64,000 bases of DNA from Arcobacter sp. F155 (GTDB lineage Bacteria; Campylobacterota; Campylobacteria; Campylobacterales; Arcobacteraceae), in contig NZ_PDJU01000008.1 of NCBI RefSeq assembly GCF_004116455.1, forward strand, positions 62,001 through 126,000, in the 5' to 3' direction. Position numbers and translations under genes: made by a program. Numbering within the stretch: the stretch's first letter is position 1; each line of letters begins with the position of its first letter. The notes under the pieces were generated by a model, which saw only the letters and a program-made list of their open reading frames with translations, did no database searches and had not been told where the DNA came from. Below, in pieces: positions 39,027 to 46,396 of this stretch.

Positions 39027-40616
39027 CTAATTATCCTTTACTAACTTTTGGAAGTGTGGCCACTTATGGAAAAGTTGAGGGTCTTTTTCTAAAAAGGCTG
39101 TAACAAACTCATCTTTCCAACCACACATAACAGAAGGTAAATCATTCTCTAAAGCTTCAATCAACATCTGTTTTGGCATCTCAAAATTAGGGTCAAAAAC
39201 CCTTTTATCAATATCAACACCAAACATATTCATTTGGTCAACTGTTCTACTTGGAGTTGATAAAACTTCAAACTCACCCTTTGTCTTTTTTAAATCACTT
39301 GTATCTCTTTTGAATTTGAAAATATCATTTAAAGAGATTACTCCGTTATCTTCTATTCTTCTTTCAATCTCTGAAATTGCAATTAGTTTTCTTGTACCAT
39401 CAGGGAATCTAACAAGCTGAATAATTACATCAACTGCTGATGCCATTTGAGTACGAATAAAGTTGATATTTGCACTAGGTCTAGCCTCTAAATACATATT
39501 CTCAATTCTTACTAATGCTTCTTTTGTATTATCTGCGTGAACTGTAGTCATAGAACCTGGATGTCCTGTATTCATGGCATTAAGCATAACTACAATTTCA
39601 GGTCCCCTACACTCCCCAACAATAATTCTTCTTGGAGATGACCGCAGAGCTGACCTTAATAAAAAGTCTAAGGTAATAGCACCTTTTCCTTCTTCATTTG
39701 CCATTCTTGCTTCATATTGTCTAATTGAGTGACAAGGCATTTGAGGTTGCATCTCTCTTGTATCTTCAATAACCATAAGCTGTTCATTTGCATCAACAAA
39801 CCTTGTCATTGCATTTAAGAAAGTTGTTTTACCACTTGAAGTACCACCAGATACGATGATATTACACTTACCTTTTGCAGCTTTTACCAAAAAGTAAGCC
39901 ATCTTATAATCCATTTGTCCACCATCAATTAGCATTTCAAGTAGTAAAGGAATATCATTAAATTTTCTAATCGTCACACAGCTTCCACCATTTGCTGCAA
40001 TTGGTGGGATTTGTACCTCAACCCTTGAACCATCATTTAATTTACTTGAAATAATAGGATGGGCTTCATCAATTTTTCTATTGTTTTCTGCAAGCATTTT
40101 GTCAATGATTTTTCTAAGTTCTTCTTCACTTCTAAAAGTAAAAGGAGTTTCCATAGTTTTACCATTGTAAATGATGTCAATATAATCTTTTGTATTAACA
40201 ATAACATCATTTAGTCCATCCCTTGCTATTGTAAAAATTGTAGAAATATGTCCATAGCCAATGATATTGTTTGTAATCATTTGTTTTATATCTTCTAAAA
40301 TATCTCTTCTTAAACTTCTAGTTTCAGGGAAAGATAGAATAAACTCAGGTAAAACCTCATCAAGGTTATCTTTTGTAATTTTCTGTTCTGATTTTAGATT
40401 CATCATAAAAGAGTCATTTATTTTAACTGCAATATCATATAACTCTTTGTTTGTATAAATCTCCGGGAAAACTAACTCATCGTTTTTTATATTTCTTTTT
40501 ATCTTATTAATTTTAGTTTTGGTAATATCAATAGTACTGATTTCTTCTTCAAGAGCCGGTTCTTCAAAGCTAACCCTCTCTTCTTGCTCATCAATTAAAT
40601 CTTTTAAATTTTTCAT
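39027..40616 (-). CDS. tadA: Tad pilus assembly ATPase TadA/CpaF
   Basis: The 529-residue secretion ATPase energises pilin assembly. It has Walker A GGTSSGKTT (257-265), the Asp box VIEDTREMQ (282-290), Walker B in RIIVGECRGPE, and the His box TGHPGSMTTVHA. The N-terminal 95 residues and the long C-terminal tail (from about 440) are less conserved. It starts on the last base of the tadZ stop. Confidence 0.95.
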   Translation of the reverse strand: MKNLKDLIDEQEERVSFEEPALEEEISTIDITKTKINKIKRNIKNDELVFPEIYTNKELYDIAVKINDSFMMNLKSEQKITKDNLDEVLPEFILSFPETRSLRRDILEDIKQMITNNIIGYGHISTIFTIARDGLNDVIVNTKDYIDIIYNGKTMETPFTFRSEEELRKIIDKMLAENNRKIDEAHPIISSKLNDGSRVEVQIPPIAANGGSCVTIRKFNDIPLLLEMLIDGGQMDYKMAYFLVKAAKGKCNIIVSGGTSSGKTTFLNAMTRFVDANEQLMVIEDTREMQPQMPCHSIRQYEARMANEEGKGAITLDFLLRSALRSSPRRIIVGECRGPEIVVMLNAMNTGHPGSMTTVHADNTKEALVRIENMYLEARPSANINFIRTQMASAVDVIIQLVRFPDGTRKLIAISEIERRIEDNGVISLNDIFKFKRDTSDLKKTKGEFEVLSTPSRTVDQMNMFGVDIDKRVFDPNFEMPKQMLIEALENDLPSVMCGWKDEFVTAFLEKDPQLFHKWPHFQKLVKDN

Positions 40617-42205
40617 TACTTACTCTTTTTAAAAAATGAGAATAAAGAGCTTTTTGTTTCAGATTTTTTCTCTTTTTTATAAAAGCCTTTATTCTCTAAA
40701 ATAGAATCTAATTTTTTAACAAAGATAGAATTTTTTGCATGTTCAGAAGCTAACTTACAATAATTCCAACAGCTACCTAAATCTTCATAATCATTTGGTA
40801 TTTTCATTTCATTAAATAGTTTTTTCTCATCATCATTCATATTTAAAATAGATGTAGCATCTGAAATTGAAATTGCATTTTTTGAATCAAATCTATTTAT
40901 TACAAACGAAGTTTTATCTTTAAGTCCTGCTCTTTTTAATAAAGAGTAAAAAGTTTTTAGTTTTGAAGTGTGAGGTAAAGACATCTCAGTAATAACCCAT
41001 AAGTCATTTACCACATCATAAAGTGTTGATTTTAAATTAGAAGCATCTGCTTCTCCTAAGTCAATAACAATAAAATTAAAATAGTCACTAGAACTAGAAA
41101 TATACTCTAAAAGCTTCTCTATAAATACATCTCTTTCTATATACTCTTTATCAATATGTTTTTGAATTCCTGTTATACAATAGAAGTTTTCTTTTCTTTT
41201 TATAAGCCCATTTTCTAGATTACTTTCTATATTAAATTCACTAGAGTTTATTAAATCTACTATTGTTTTTTCAGGTAATGGATTTCCTTCTAAAAATAAG
41301 TTACTTATAGCTTTTGTATTTGATAAATCAATATATAAAATATTTTTTTCAGGAAGATTTGTTGATAATAAATCACAGGCATTCATTGATATTGTCGTTG
41401 AACCAATTCCACCAGTAATACCCGTAATACCAATAATTTTATTACCATATTTATTTTTAGTAAGTAACTCTTTTCTTGTATCTAAGATAATACTTTTTAT
41501 ATTTTCAGCTTTAAACTCATTTATAGAGATATAGTTTTCTATTCCAAGTTTACCACAGTACATAGAAATAGAGTGGTCATTTGGACCAATTACAATTATT
41601 AGTTCATTTAAGCCTTTTATTATTTGTTCATCTTGAACTATTTTATTTTGGTCTTCCACTAAATAAATTATTATATGTTTAGTATCTTTGCCTTTTAACT
41701 GGCTTGAATATAAAGCAATATCTTTTGTGCTGATTACTTCTGTATTAAATAGTGCTTTAAGTCCTGATTTTAAGTTGTCTGAAAAAGCTTTTAACTCTTC
41801 ATCATAAACTACATATATATTAAAAGAAGCATCACTATCTAATAGTTTTTTTTCTAATTGTTTCTTTTCATGAAAATGTTTTTTGATTTTATTTAGTAGT
41901 CTTTTTAATATTTTTTTAGATTTGATTCTTCTATCAATTAAAATATATCCATAGATTAGTTTATCTTTTTTAATTTTTATTCTATAAGTCTTTCCAAAGT
42001 GCTCTGGTTTGTCTATTTTATCTCCATCTTTATTTAAAGAGTATTCATAGTCAAAAACATTATATTCATAATCAAATTTATAGAAAGATAAGTAGTCTAA
42101 ATCTGATAAATCAACAAATAACTCCAATAACTCTAGTATCTGATTATTTAATGTCTTTTTTAATTCAGAAGCTTCCATTTTTTTTTGATATTCATTTAAA
42201 TCCAT
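40616..42205 (-). CDS. tadZ: Tad pilus localisation protein TadZ/CpaE with degenerate P-loop
   Basis: A 529-residue MinD/ParA-like protein that positions the Tad machine. An N-terminal helical and atypical receiver-like region (about 125-240) precedes the ATPase-like domain, where TGGIGSTT (264-271) replaces the usual KGGxGKTT, losing both the signature and catalytic lysines. FIVIDLGEAD is the Walker B-like strand. ATP hydrolysis is therefore doubtful; this matches a subgroup of TadZ proteins. The C-terminus is Lys/Ser-rich. Confidence 0.85.
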   Translation of the reverse strand: MDLNEYQKKMEASELKKTLNNQILELLELFVDLSDLDYLSFYKFDYEYNVFDYEYSLNKDGDKIDKPEHFGKTYRIKIKKDKLIYGYILIDRRIKSKKILKRLLNKIKKHFHEKKQLEKKLLDSDASFNIYVVYDEELKAFSDNLKSGLKALFNTEVISTKDIALYSSQLKGKDTKHIIIYLVEDQNKIVQDEQIIKGLNELIIVIGPNDHSISMYCGKLGIENYISINEFKAENIKSIILDTRKELLTKNKYGNKIIGITGITGGIGSTTISMNACDLLSTNLPEKNILYIDLSNTKAISNLFLEGNPLPEKTIVDLINSSEFNIESNLENGLIKRKENFYCITGIQKHIDKEYIERDVFIEKLLEYISSSSDYFNFIVIDLGEADASNLKSTLYDVVNDLWVITEMSLPHTSKLKTFYSLLKRAGLKDKTSFVINRFDSKNAISISDATSILNMNDDEKKLFNEMKIPNDYEDLGSCWNYCKLASEHAKNSIFVKKLDSILENKGFYKKEKKSETKSSLFSFFKKSK

Positions 42206-42217
42206 AACTTATCCTCT

Positions 42218-43261
42218 TTAATAAACTAACTCAATCTCTGGAGTCTTTGCAGGAACTACTTCTGTAATAAGTTTTATACTTCTATTAGAAGGTGTTCCAT
42301 TATCAACTATTTCATAATCTGTAACTCTTACTCTTACAATACCATTTGCTATAGCCCCAGAGTTTAAAGTAATAATATCCATCTCGATAGGAAGATTTGC
42401 TCCACTTGGACCAATTATGTCAAAAATACCATCAGATAAATGGTTTATTTGAGTTACCCAAGTAGAGTAATCATTTCCTAAATAAGTTCCCAATAAACAT
42501 ATTGGTGTCTCAGTTTTTCCATTTTCAAAATTTATACTCTGGCTTGAATCATAAATATCAGATAACATATTGCTGTAGTGAGAAAACTCACTTTGACCAC
42601 TTGTACTACATCCAGGTAATGAAGCATCACAACTATCAACATCAAAACCTAAATCAGAAAAATCAAATTTATTACTTAATGCAAAAGAACAATCACAATC
42701 ACAATCAGTAATTACTGGATAGAAAGTATCTTTATCTGAATACTCCCAATCTGCTGTTAAAGAGTAGTTCATCTCAATTGCATCACCGATGTTAAATGTT
42801 CTATCATTAATAGCAAAAGGTGCAAGTCCTGCTGAGTAGTCTGAAGTAGGAGTAGGTAAATCAACACTTGTAATAGTTGCTCTAGATTCAACATTTAATG
42901 TTAAAAAATCTAAATCTAAAAATTTTAACCAGAAAGTATCTTCTTGATAGTTTGAAATAGTTGCAGTAACTGTATTTGGTTCAGAAACAAAATCCCATGA
43001 ATAAACAATAGTATCTTTTATCTCTTGACCAAGTTTTGTTTCTAAAAGCATATCTTGATGTACAGCTTCTGCGTTAAAAGTGCTCTCTTCTATTTTTACA
43101 TAATATTTTGCAAGGGTTAAAACAGCATTATCAGTTATTTTCTTTAAATTATAATATTTATCTCTTGCTTGCATGTTATCACTAATAGTTGCACCTAATC
43201 CAATTAAAGCAACAAATAAAAAAAGGCCTAAAAGAATTTGGTCAATAAAAGCTTTCTTCAT
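42218..43261 (-). CDS. TadG-like large pseudopilin with Cys cluster
   Basis: The 347 residues begin MKKAFIDQILLGLFLFVALIG, a short prepilin-like leader and membrane helix, followed by a long periplasmic or surface domain. Six cysteines occur, with C187, C189, C191 in a CDCDC run, then C211, C218 and C255, suggesting disulfides or metal binding. It could be a tip or adhesive component of the pilus. It lies between the peptidase and tadZ genes. TadG assignment is by layout, not strong sequence match. Confidence 0.7.
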   Translation of the reverse strand: MKKAFIDQILLGLFLFVALIGLGATISDNMQARDKYYNLKKITDNAVLTLAKYYVKIEESTFNAEAVHQDMLLETKLGQEIKDTIVYSWDFVSEPNTVTATISNYQEDTFWLKFLDLDFLTLNVESRATITSVDLPTPTSDYSAGLAPFAINDRTFNIGDAIEMNYSLTADWEYSDKDTFYPVITDCDCDCSFALSNKFDFSDLGFDVDSCDASLPGCSTSGQSEFSHYSNMLSDIYDSSQSINFENGKTETPICLLGTYLGNDYSTWVTQINHLSDGIFDIIGPSGANLPIEMDIITLNSGAIANGIVRVRVTDYEIVDNGTPSNRSIKLITEVVPAKTPEIELVY

Positions 43262-43270
43262 GGTACTTCC

Positions 43271-43708
43271 TTAAAAAAGACTAGGATATATTTTAAAATA
43301 TATCATCATATCAACTATAGCTACAGAGATAAACATAGCTGGAGCCATAGGAGCAACTCTTCTTTTCATCAACATTTGTTTATATAGTAAAGCAAAAGTT
43401 TGAACAAGACCTGTTACAACTAAAAATACAGCAAAAGGCTTAACTCCAAGATATAAAGCTATCACCATCATATACTTTATATCTCCACCACCTAAAATTT
43501 GTGTTCTATTTAAAAGTAAAATCACTACAAAAAAAAGTAGTACCAATAAACTTAAAATAATAGAGCTTATATATATTTTCGATTCTAATAGACCAAAAGT
43601 AATTAACATAACAGACATTGCTAACAGAATATTGTTTGGGATTAAAAACTTTTTATAATCTAAAAATGCTAGAAAAGAGGAAAATATATAGAAGACTATT
43701 GTGAACAT
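43271..43708 (-). CDS. tadV: Prepilin peptidase (TadV/CpaA, aspartic protease family A24)
   Basis: A 145-residue polytopic peptidase that cleaves and readies Flp-type prepilins. Catalytic aspartates are D17 (FLDYKKFLIPN) and D76 (LGGGDIKYMM). A much longer open frame upstream (to 43852) lies out of frame within flp and is spurious; the ATG at 43708 has AAAAGG about eight bases ahead and starts the first membrane helix. It is the first gene after the flp terminator. Confidence 0.93.
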   Translation of the reverse strand: MFTIVFYIFSSFLAFLDYKKFLIPNNILLAMSVMLITFGLLESKIYISSIILSLLVLLFFVVILLLNRTQILGGGDIKYMMVIALYLGVKPFAVFLVVTGLVQTFALLYKQMLMKRRVAPMAPAMFISVAIVDMMIYFKIYPSLF

Positions 43709-43723
43709 AATTAAGCCTTTTTC

Positions 43724-43757
43724 AAAAAAAAAGAGAAGGTATAAACCTTCTCTTTTT
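43724..43757 (-). terminator. Attenuating terminator between flp and the rest of the Tad operon
   Basis: An 11-base-pair stem (43730-43740 with 43745-43755) with a four-base loop, followed in the minus transcript by seven U. It lies just after the flp stop. Partial read-through would give much more pilin mRNA than assembly-gene mRNA. Confidence 0.88.
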
Positions 43758-43772
43758 TGCAAAAGTCCAGAA

Positions 43773-43970
43773 TCAACCTCCTGAAGCATCACCTGTAACT
43801 TCTGTAATTTTTGTAGTTGCTGAAGTTTTAACTGTATCAGTTTCTGTACCAATCCATGAATTTAAACCAACAACTGCTCCTACACCAACGATAACAAGTA
43901 ATAAAGTTACAAGGATTTTATCCATTGCACCTTTTTCACTTTTTAATCTTCTTTTTAAAAACTCTAACAT
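43773..43970 (-). CDS. flp: Flp-type major pilin
   Basis: The 65-residue prepilin has a basic leader (MLEFLKRRLKSEKG), predicted cleavage after G14, then AMDKILVTLLLVIVGVGAVVG and a short Thr/Ser-rich tail ending DASGG. Canonical Flp pilins have Glu-Tyr near positions 5-6 of the mature chain; here an Asp-Lys pair (D17-K18) sits at positions 3-4. AAAGGAGA precedes the ATG. A riboswitch lies in its leader and a terminator follows it. Confidence 0.93.
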   Translation of the reverse strand: MLEFLKRRLKSEKGAMDKILVTLLLVIVGVGAVVGLNSWIGTETDTVKTSATTKITEVTGDASGG

Positions 43971-44045
43971 AATTATCTCCTTTAATTAAAGTTAATTCTA
44001 AATGTCAGATAGTGTAATTGCAAGCTAATTAATATTAATATAAAT

Positions 44046-44122
44046 TTGCAACCCGGCTATCTTAAAATACAAGACCCGTAGCTTTCCGTCCTTACCTCAC
44101 GATAAGTTTGGCTAGTTTGTTT
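44046..44122 (-). promoter_or_regulatory. Cyclic di-GMP class I (GEMM) riboswitch upstream of flp
   Basis: The minus transcript reads GCCAAAC, a six-pair stem CTTATC/GGTAAG capped by the GNRA loop GTGA, then GGACGGAAAGCTACGGGTCT, a UCUU/AAGA hairpin, and ATAGCCGGGTTGC. This is the GEMM order and near-consensus sequence. In Vc2 numbering as I recall it, G20, A47 and C92 (ligand contacts) are kept, and the 21-46 pair is swapped from G-C to C-G. The closing P1 stem looks weak. About 75 bases of AU-rich sequence separate it from flp; CTTTAATTAAAG overlaps the ribosome site and could be the platform. The 311-base gap 43971-44281 holds this, its promoter and the gatC promoter. Confidence 0.9.
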
Positions 44123-44156
44123 TGTAAATCTATTGTCACATATGTAACCTTAAAGT

Positions 44157-44184
44157 AATATAAATAGTATCATAAAAGTATCAA
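44157..44184 (-). promoter_or_regulatory. Promoter of the Tad operon
   Basis: On the minus strand TTGATA (44179-44184) and TATATT (44157-44162) are 16 bases apart, a good sigma-70 promoter. Transcription would start near 44150 and enter the riboswitch about 30 bases later. Confidence 0.55.
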
Positions 44185-44249
44185 AAATGACACTTTTCCA
44201 GAAAATTATTATTTTATTGCTTTTTAATACTTTTAAAACTCTTTTTAGC

Positions 44250-44255
44250 TATAAT
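44250..44255 (+). promoter_or_regulatory. -10 element of the gatC promoter
   Basis: TATAAT at 44250-44255, with TTTTTAGC ahead of it, lies 29 bases before the gatC ATG. It is the typical Campylobacterota promoter form, lacking a clear -35 box. Confidence 0.55.
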
Positions 44256-44283
44256 CCAAGCACTTTACTAGTTAAGGAAAATT

Positions 44284-44574
44284 ATGACTGTAGATGATAA
44301 ATTAATTGATAAACTATCAAAGTTATCAAGCTTAGAGATTGAAGATTCAAGAAAAGAGAATCTAAAATCAGAACTTGCTGATATTATCAACTTCGTAGAA
44401 AATTTAAATGAGATTGATGTATCAAATATTGAAGCTACATTCAATACAGTTGAAGGTGGAACTCCATTGAGAGAAGACACTGCTAAGCAAGATTTAGAAC
44501 TATCAAATCAAATCTTAGAAAACGCTCCAAAAAGCGAAGATGGATACTTTATAGTACCAAAAATTATAGAATAG
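44284..44574 (+). CDS. gatC: Asp-tRNA(Asn)/Glu-tRNA(Gln) amidotransferase subunit C
   Basis: The 96-residue GatC stabilises GatA/GatB in the transamidation pathway that forms Gln-tRNA and Asn-tRNA. It starts MTVDDKLIDKLSKLSSLEI and has the conserved FVENLNEIDVSNIEATF and LREDTAK blocks. AAGGAAA precedes the ATG. gatA and gatB are not adjacent. Its stop codon lies eight bases before the start of the ArsC-family gene, so they are likely co-transcribed. Confidence 0.94.
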   Translation: MTVDDKLIDKLSKLSSLEIEDSRKENLKSELADIINFVENLNEIDVSNIEATFNTVEGGTPLREDTAKQDLELSNQILENAPKSEDGYFIVPKIIE

Positions 44575-44582
44575 GAAAAAAA

Positions 44583-44924
44583 ATGGCAGTTAAGGTTTAT
44601 GGAATAAAAACCTGAAACTCTGTTAGATCAGCCTTAAGGTTTTTTAAGGACAACAACATAGAAGTAGAGTTTTTCGATTTGAAAAAAGACACTCCTACTT
44701 CAACTTCTATAGAGTTCTGGGTTCAAAACGCAGGAATTGATTTAGTTTTTAATTCAAGAGGAACTAAATATAGAACACTAAAATTAAAAGAGTTAAACTT
44801 AGATGACTCTGGAAAACTTGAATGGCTTATAAAAGAGCCAATGCTTTTAAAAAGACCTATTATAGAATATGATAATAATGTTTTAGTAGGTTTCAATGAA
44901 GAGACATATAAAGAGACTTTCTAG
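44583..44924 (+). CDS. ArsC/Spx-family thioredoxin-fold selenoprotein (in-frame UGA at the catalytic position)
   Basis: From ATG at 44583 (AGGA ahead) the frame reads MAVKVYGIKT, UGA (44613-44615), then NSVRSALRFFKDNNIEVEFF and on to a TAG at 44922: 113 residues if UGA is read. The family motif is GIKTC-N-S-V at exactly this place, so UGA replaces the catalytic cysteine. Downstream hallmarks (FNSRGTKYR, LIKEPMLLKRPII, LVGFNEETY) are intact, arguing against a pseudogene. A hairpin with GGU loop follows at SECIS distance. I read residue 11 as selenocysteine; this needs selA, selB and selC elsewhere. The role is likely thiol/selenol reduction (arsenate reductase-like); the substrate is unknown. 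Without recoding only the 81-codon remnant from 44679 would be called. Confidence 0.85.
44632..44649 (+). other. Candidate bacterial SECIS hairpin
   Basis: CCUUAA (44632-44637) pairs perfectly with UUAAGG (44644-44649) around the loop GGUUUU. The loop begins 22 bases after the UGA, close to the 18 of E. coli fdhF, whose SECIS loop is GGUC. A G-U in the apical loop is the SelB contact. The bulged U of the E. coli element is not evident, which is the main weakness. Confidence 0.65.
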
Positions 44925-44938
44925 TCTCTTTATAGTTT
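44909..44938 (+). terminator. Terminator after the ArsC-family gene
   Basis: Ten-base arms TAAAGAGACT and AGTCTCTTTA (44909-44918, 44923-44932) with a four-base loop, then TAGTTTTA. It overlaps the end of the coding frame and faces the convergent DAHP synthase gene. Confidence 0.75.
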
Positions 44939-44941
44939 TAT

Positions 44942-46294
44942 TTACTTTCTTGCTTCTTTTAACGTTTCAGCAATCATAAATGATAATTCTAATGCTTGGT
45001 CAGCATTTAATCTTGGGTCACATTGAGTGTGATATCTGCTAGAAAGACCTTCAGCTGTAATAGCAGAACTTGAACTTCCTGTACATTCAGTTACATTTTG
45101 TCCTGTCATTTCTAAGTGAATACCACCTGCATAAGTACCTTCTGCTTTATGGATTTGGAAGAACTGTTTTACTTCACCTAAAATAGCTTCAAAATCTCTC
45201 GTTTTGTATCCATTATCAGTTTTGATAGTATTTCCATGCATTGGGTCTGATGACCATAATACATTTCTTCCTTCTTCTTTTACTCTTTTTAGTAAATTCG
45301 GGAATTTATCAGCAATCTTTTCATTACCCATTCTAACAATTAGATTTAATCTTCCTGCTTCATTTTCTGGGTTTAAAGCATCAATTAGTTTTATTAATTC
45401 ATCTTCTTGCATAGAAGGACCAACTTTACATCCAATAGGGTTTTTAATACCTCTAAAGTACTCTAAGTGCGCTCCATCAAGTTCTCTTGTTCTATCACCT
45501 ATCCATAACATGTGTGCAGAACAATCATACCAATCACCAGTTAATGAATCTTTTCTTGTTAATGCTTCTTCATAGTTTAATAATAATGCTTCATGAGAAG
45601 TATATAAAACAGTCTCTTTTAATTGAGCTGTATTTTCAGCAGTGATTCCACATGATTGCATAAAATCTAATGTTTCAGAAATCTTATTTGCTAAGTTTTC
45701 ATACATTTCACCTAGTCTATTATCTTTTACGAAATCAAGGTTCCATGAATGAACTTTATTTAAATCAGCCATACCACCTCTTGCAAATGCTCTTAATAAG
45801 TTAAGAGTCGATGCACTTTGATTGTATGCTTTTAATAATTTCTTAGCTTTTGGTGCTCTATCTTTTTCATTAAAGCCCATATTATTTACAATATCACCTC
45901 TATATGAAGGTAAAGCTATTCCATTTACTTCTTCAAAGTCTGCACTTCTTGGTTTTGCAAACTGACCTGCAATTCTTCCTACTTTTACAACTGGGCATCC
46001 ACCTGAAAAAGTTAAAACAACTGCCATTTGCATCATTACTTTAAATAAATCTTTTATATTATTTGCATTAAATGCATTAAATGACTCAGCACAGTCTCCA
46101 CCTTGTAGTAAAAATGACTTACCATTTACTACCTCAGCTAATTGAGATTTTAAGTTTCTTGCTTCCTCCGCAAAAATTAAAGGAGGATAAGAAGCTAATT
46201 CATTCTCTACTTTTTTTAATTTTTCTAAATCTTTATATGTTGGTTGTTGCTTAATAGGGAAATCTCTCCAGCTATTTGGACTCCAAGCTTTCAT
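44942..46294 (-). CDS. Class II 3-deoxy-7-phosphoheptulonate (DAHP) synthase
   Basis: A 450-residue plant-type DAHP synthase condensing phosphoenolpyruvate and erythrose-4-phosphate, the first step of the shikimate pathway. It begins [20 protein letters not shown] and has [46 protein letters not shown] and [15 protein letters not shown], all class II hallmarks (metal-binding Cys, His, Glu). Adjacent, convergent ArsC-like and DAHP synthase genes are also neighbours in Campylobacter as I recall. Confidence 0.95.
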   Translation of the reverse strand: MKAWSPNSWRDFPIKQQPTYKDLEKLKKVENELASYPPLIFAEEARNLKSQLAEVVNGKSFLLQGGDCAESFNAFNANNIKDLFKVMMQMAVVLTFSGGCPVVKVGRIAGQFAKPRSADFEEVNGIALPSYRGDIVNNMGFNEKDRAPKAKKLLKAYNQSASTLNLLRAFARGGMADLNKVHSWNLDFVKDNRLGEMYENLANKISETLDFMQSCGITAENTAQLKETVLYTSHEALLLNYEEALTRKDSLTGDWYDCSAHMLWIGDRTRELDGAHLEYFRGIKNPIGCKVGPSMQEDELIKLIDALNPENEAGRLNLIVRMGNEKIADKFPNLLKRVKEEGRNVLWSSDPMHGNTIKTDNGYKTRDFEAILGEVKQFFQIHKAEGTYAGGIHLEMTGQNVTECTGSSSSAITAEGLSSRYHTQCDPRLNADQALELSFMIAETLKEARK

Positions 46295-46369
46295 TATATA
46301 ACCTTTATTAATATGAAATTGGAAAAATTTTATCCAAAAAGAACTTTAAGTTGACTGGAAAATAGGAGG

Positions 46370-46396
46370 GATTAAAGTAGTAAAACTACTTTAATC
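46370..46396 (-). terminator. Hairpin at the end of the transaldolase gene
   Basis: A perfect 12-base inverted repeat, GATTAAAGTAGT and ACTACTTTAATC, spans the transaldolase stop codon. No U-run follows on the minus strand, so it may stabilise the mRNA end or assist factor-dependent termination rather than act as a classic terminator. Confidence 0.45.

Noticed and set aside
43709-43852. Extended start of the prepilin peptidase at 43852
   Set aside because: The extension is the flp coding region read in another frame plus the terminator, giving a low-complexity Leu/Gln/Lys stretch; ATG at 43708 has a ribosome site.
43971-44283. tRNA or other small RNA gene in the 311-base gap before flp
   Set aside because: The conserved structure is explained by the GEMM aptamer; no cloverleaf or CCA end is seen.
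44613-44632. Hairpin CUGA/UCAG with UCU/AGA directly at the UGA as the SECIS
   Set aside because: It can be drawn, but its loop would lie only six to nine bases after the UGA, too close for a bacterial SECIS; the 44632-44649 hairpin has the right distance and loop.
44583-44678. ArsC-family gene as a pseudogene truncated by a nonsense codon
   Set aside because: The only lesion is a UGA exactly at the catalytic cysteine, the rest of the family motifs are intact on both sides, and a SECIS-like hairpin follows. Selenocysteine fits better, though read-level confirmation is needed.
45204-45575. 123-codon plus-strand ORF within the DAHP synthase gene
   Set aside because: Antisense shadow of conserved DAHP synthase sequence.
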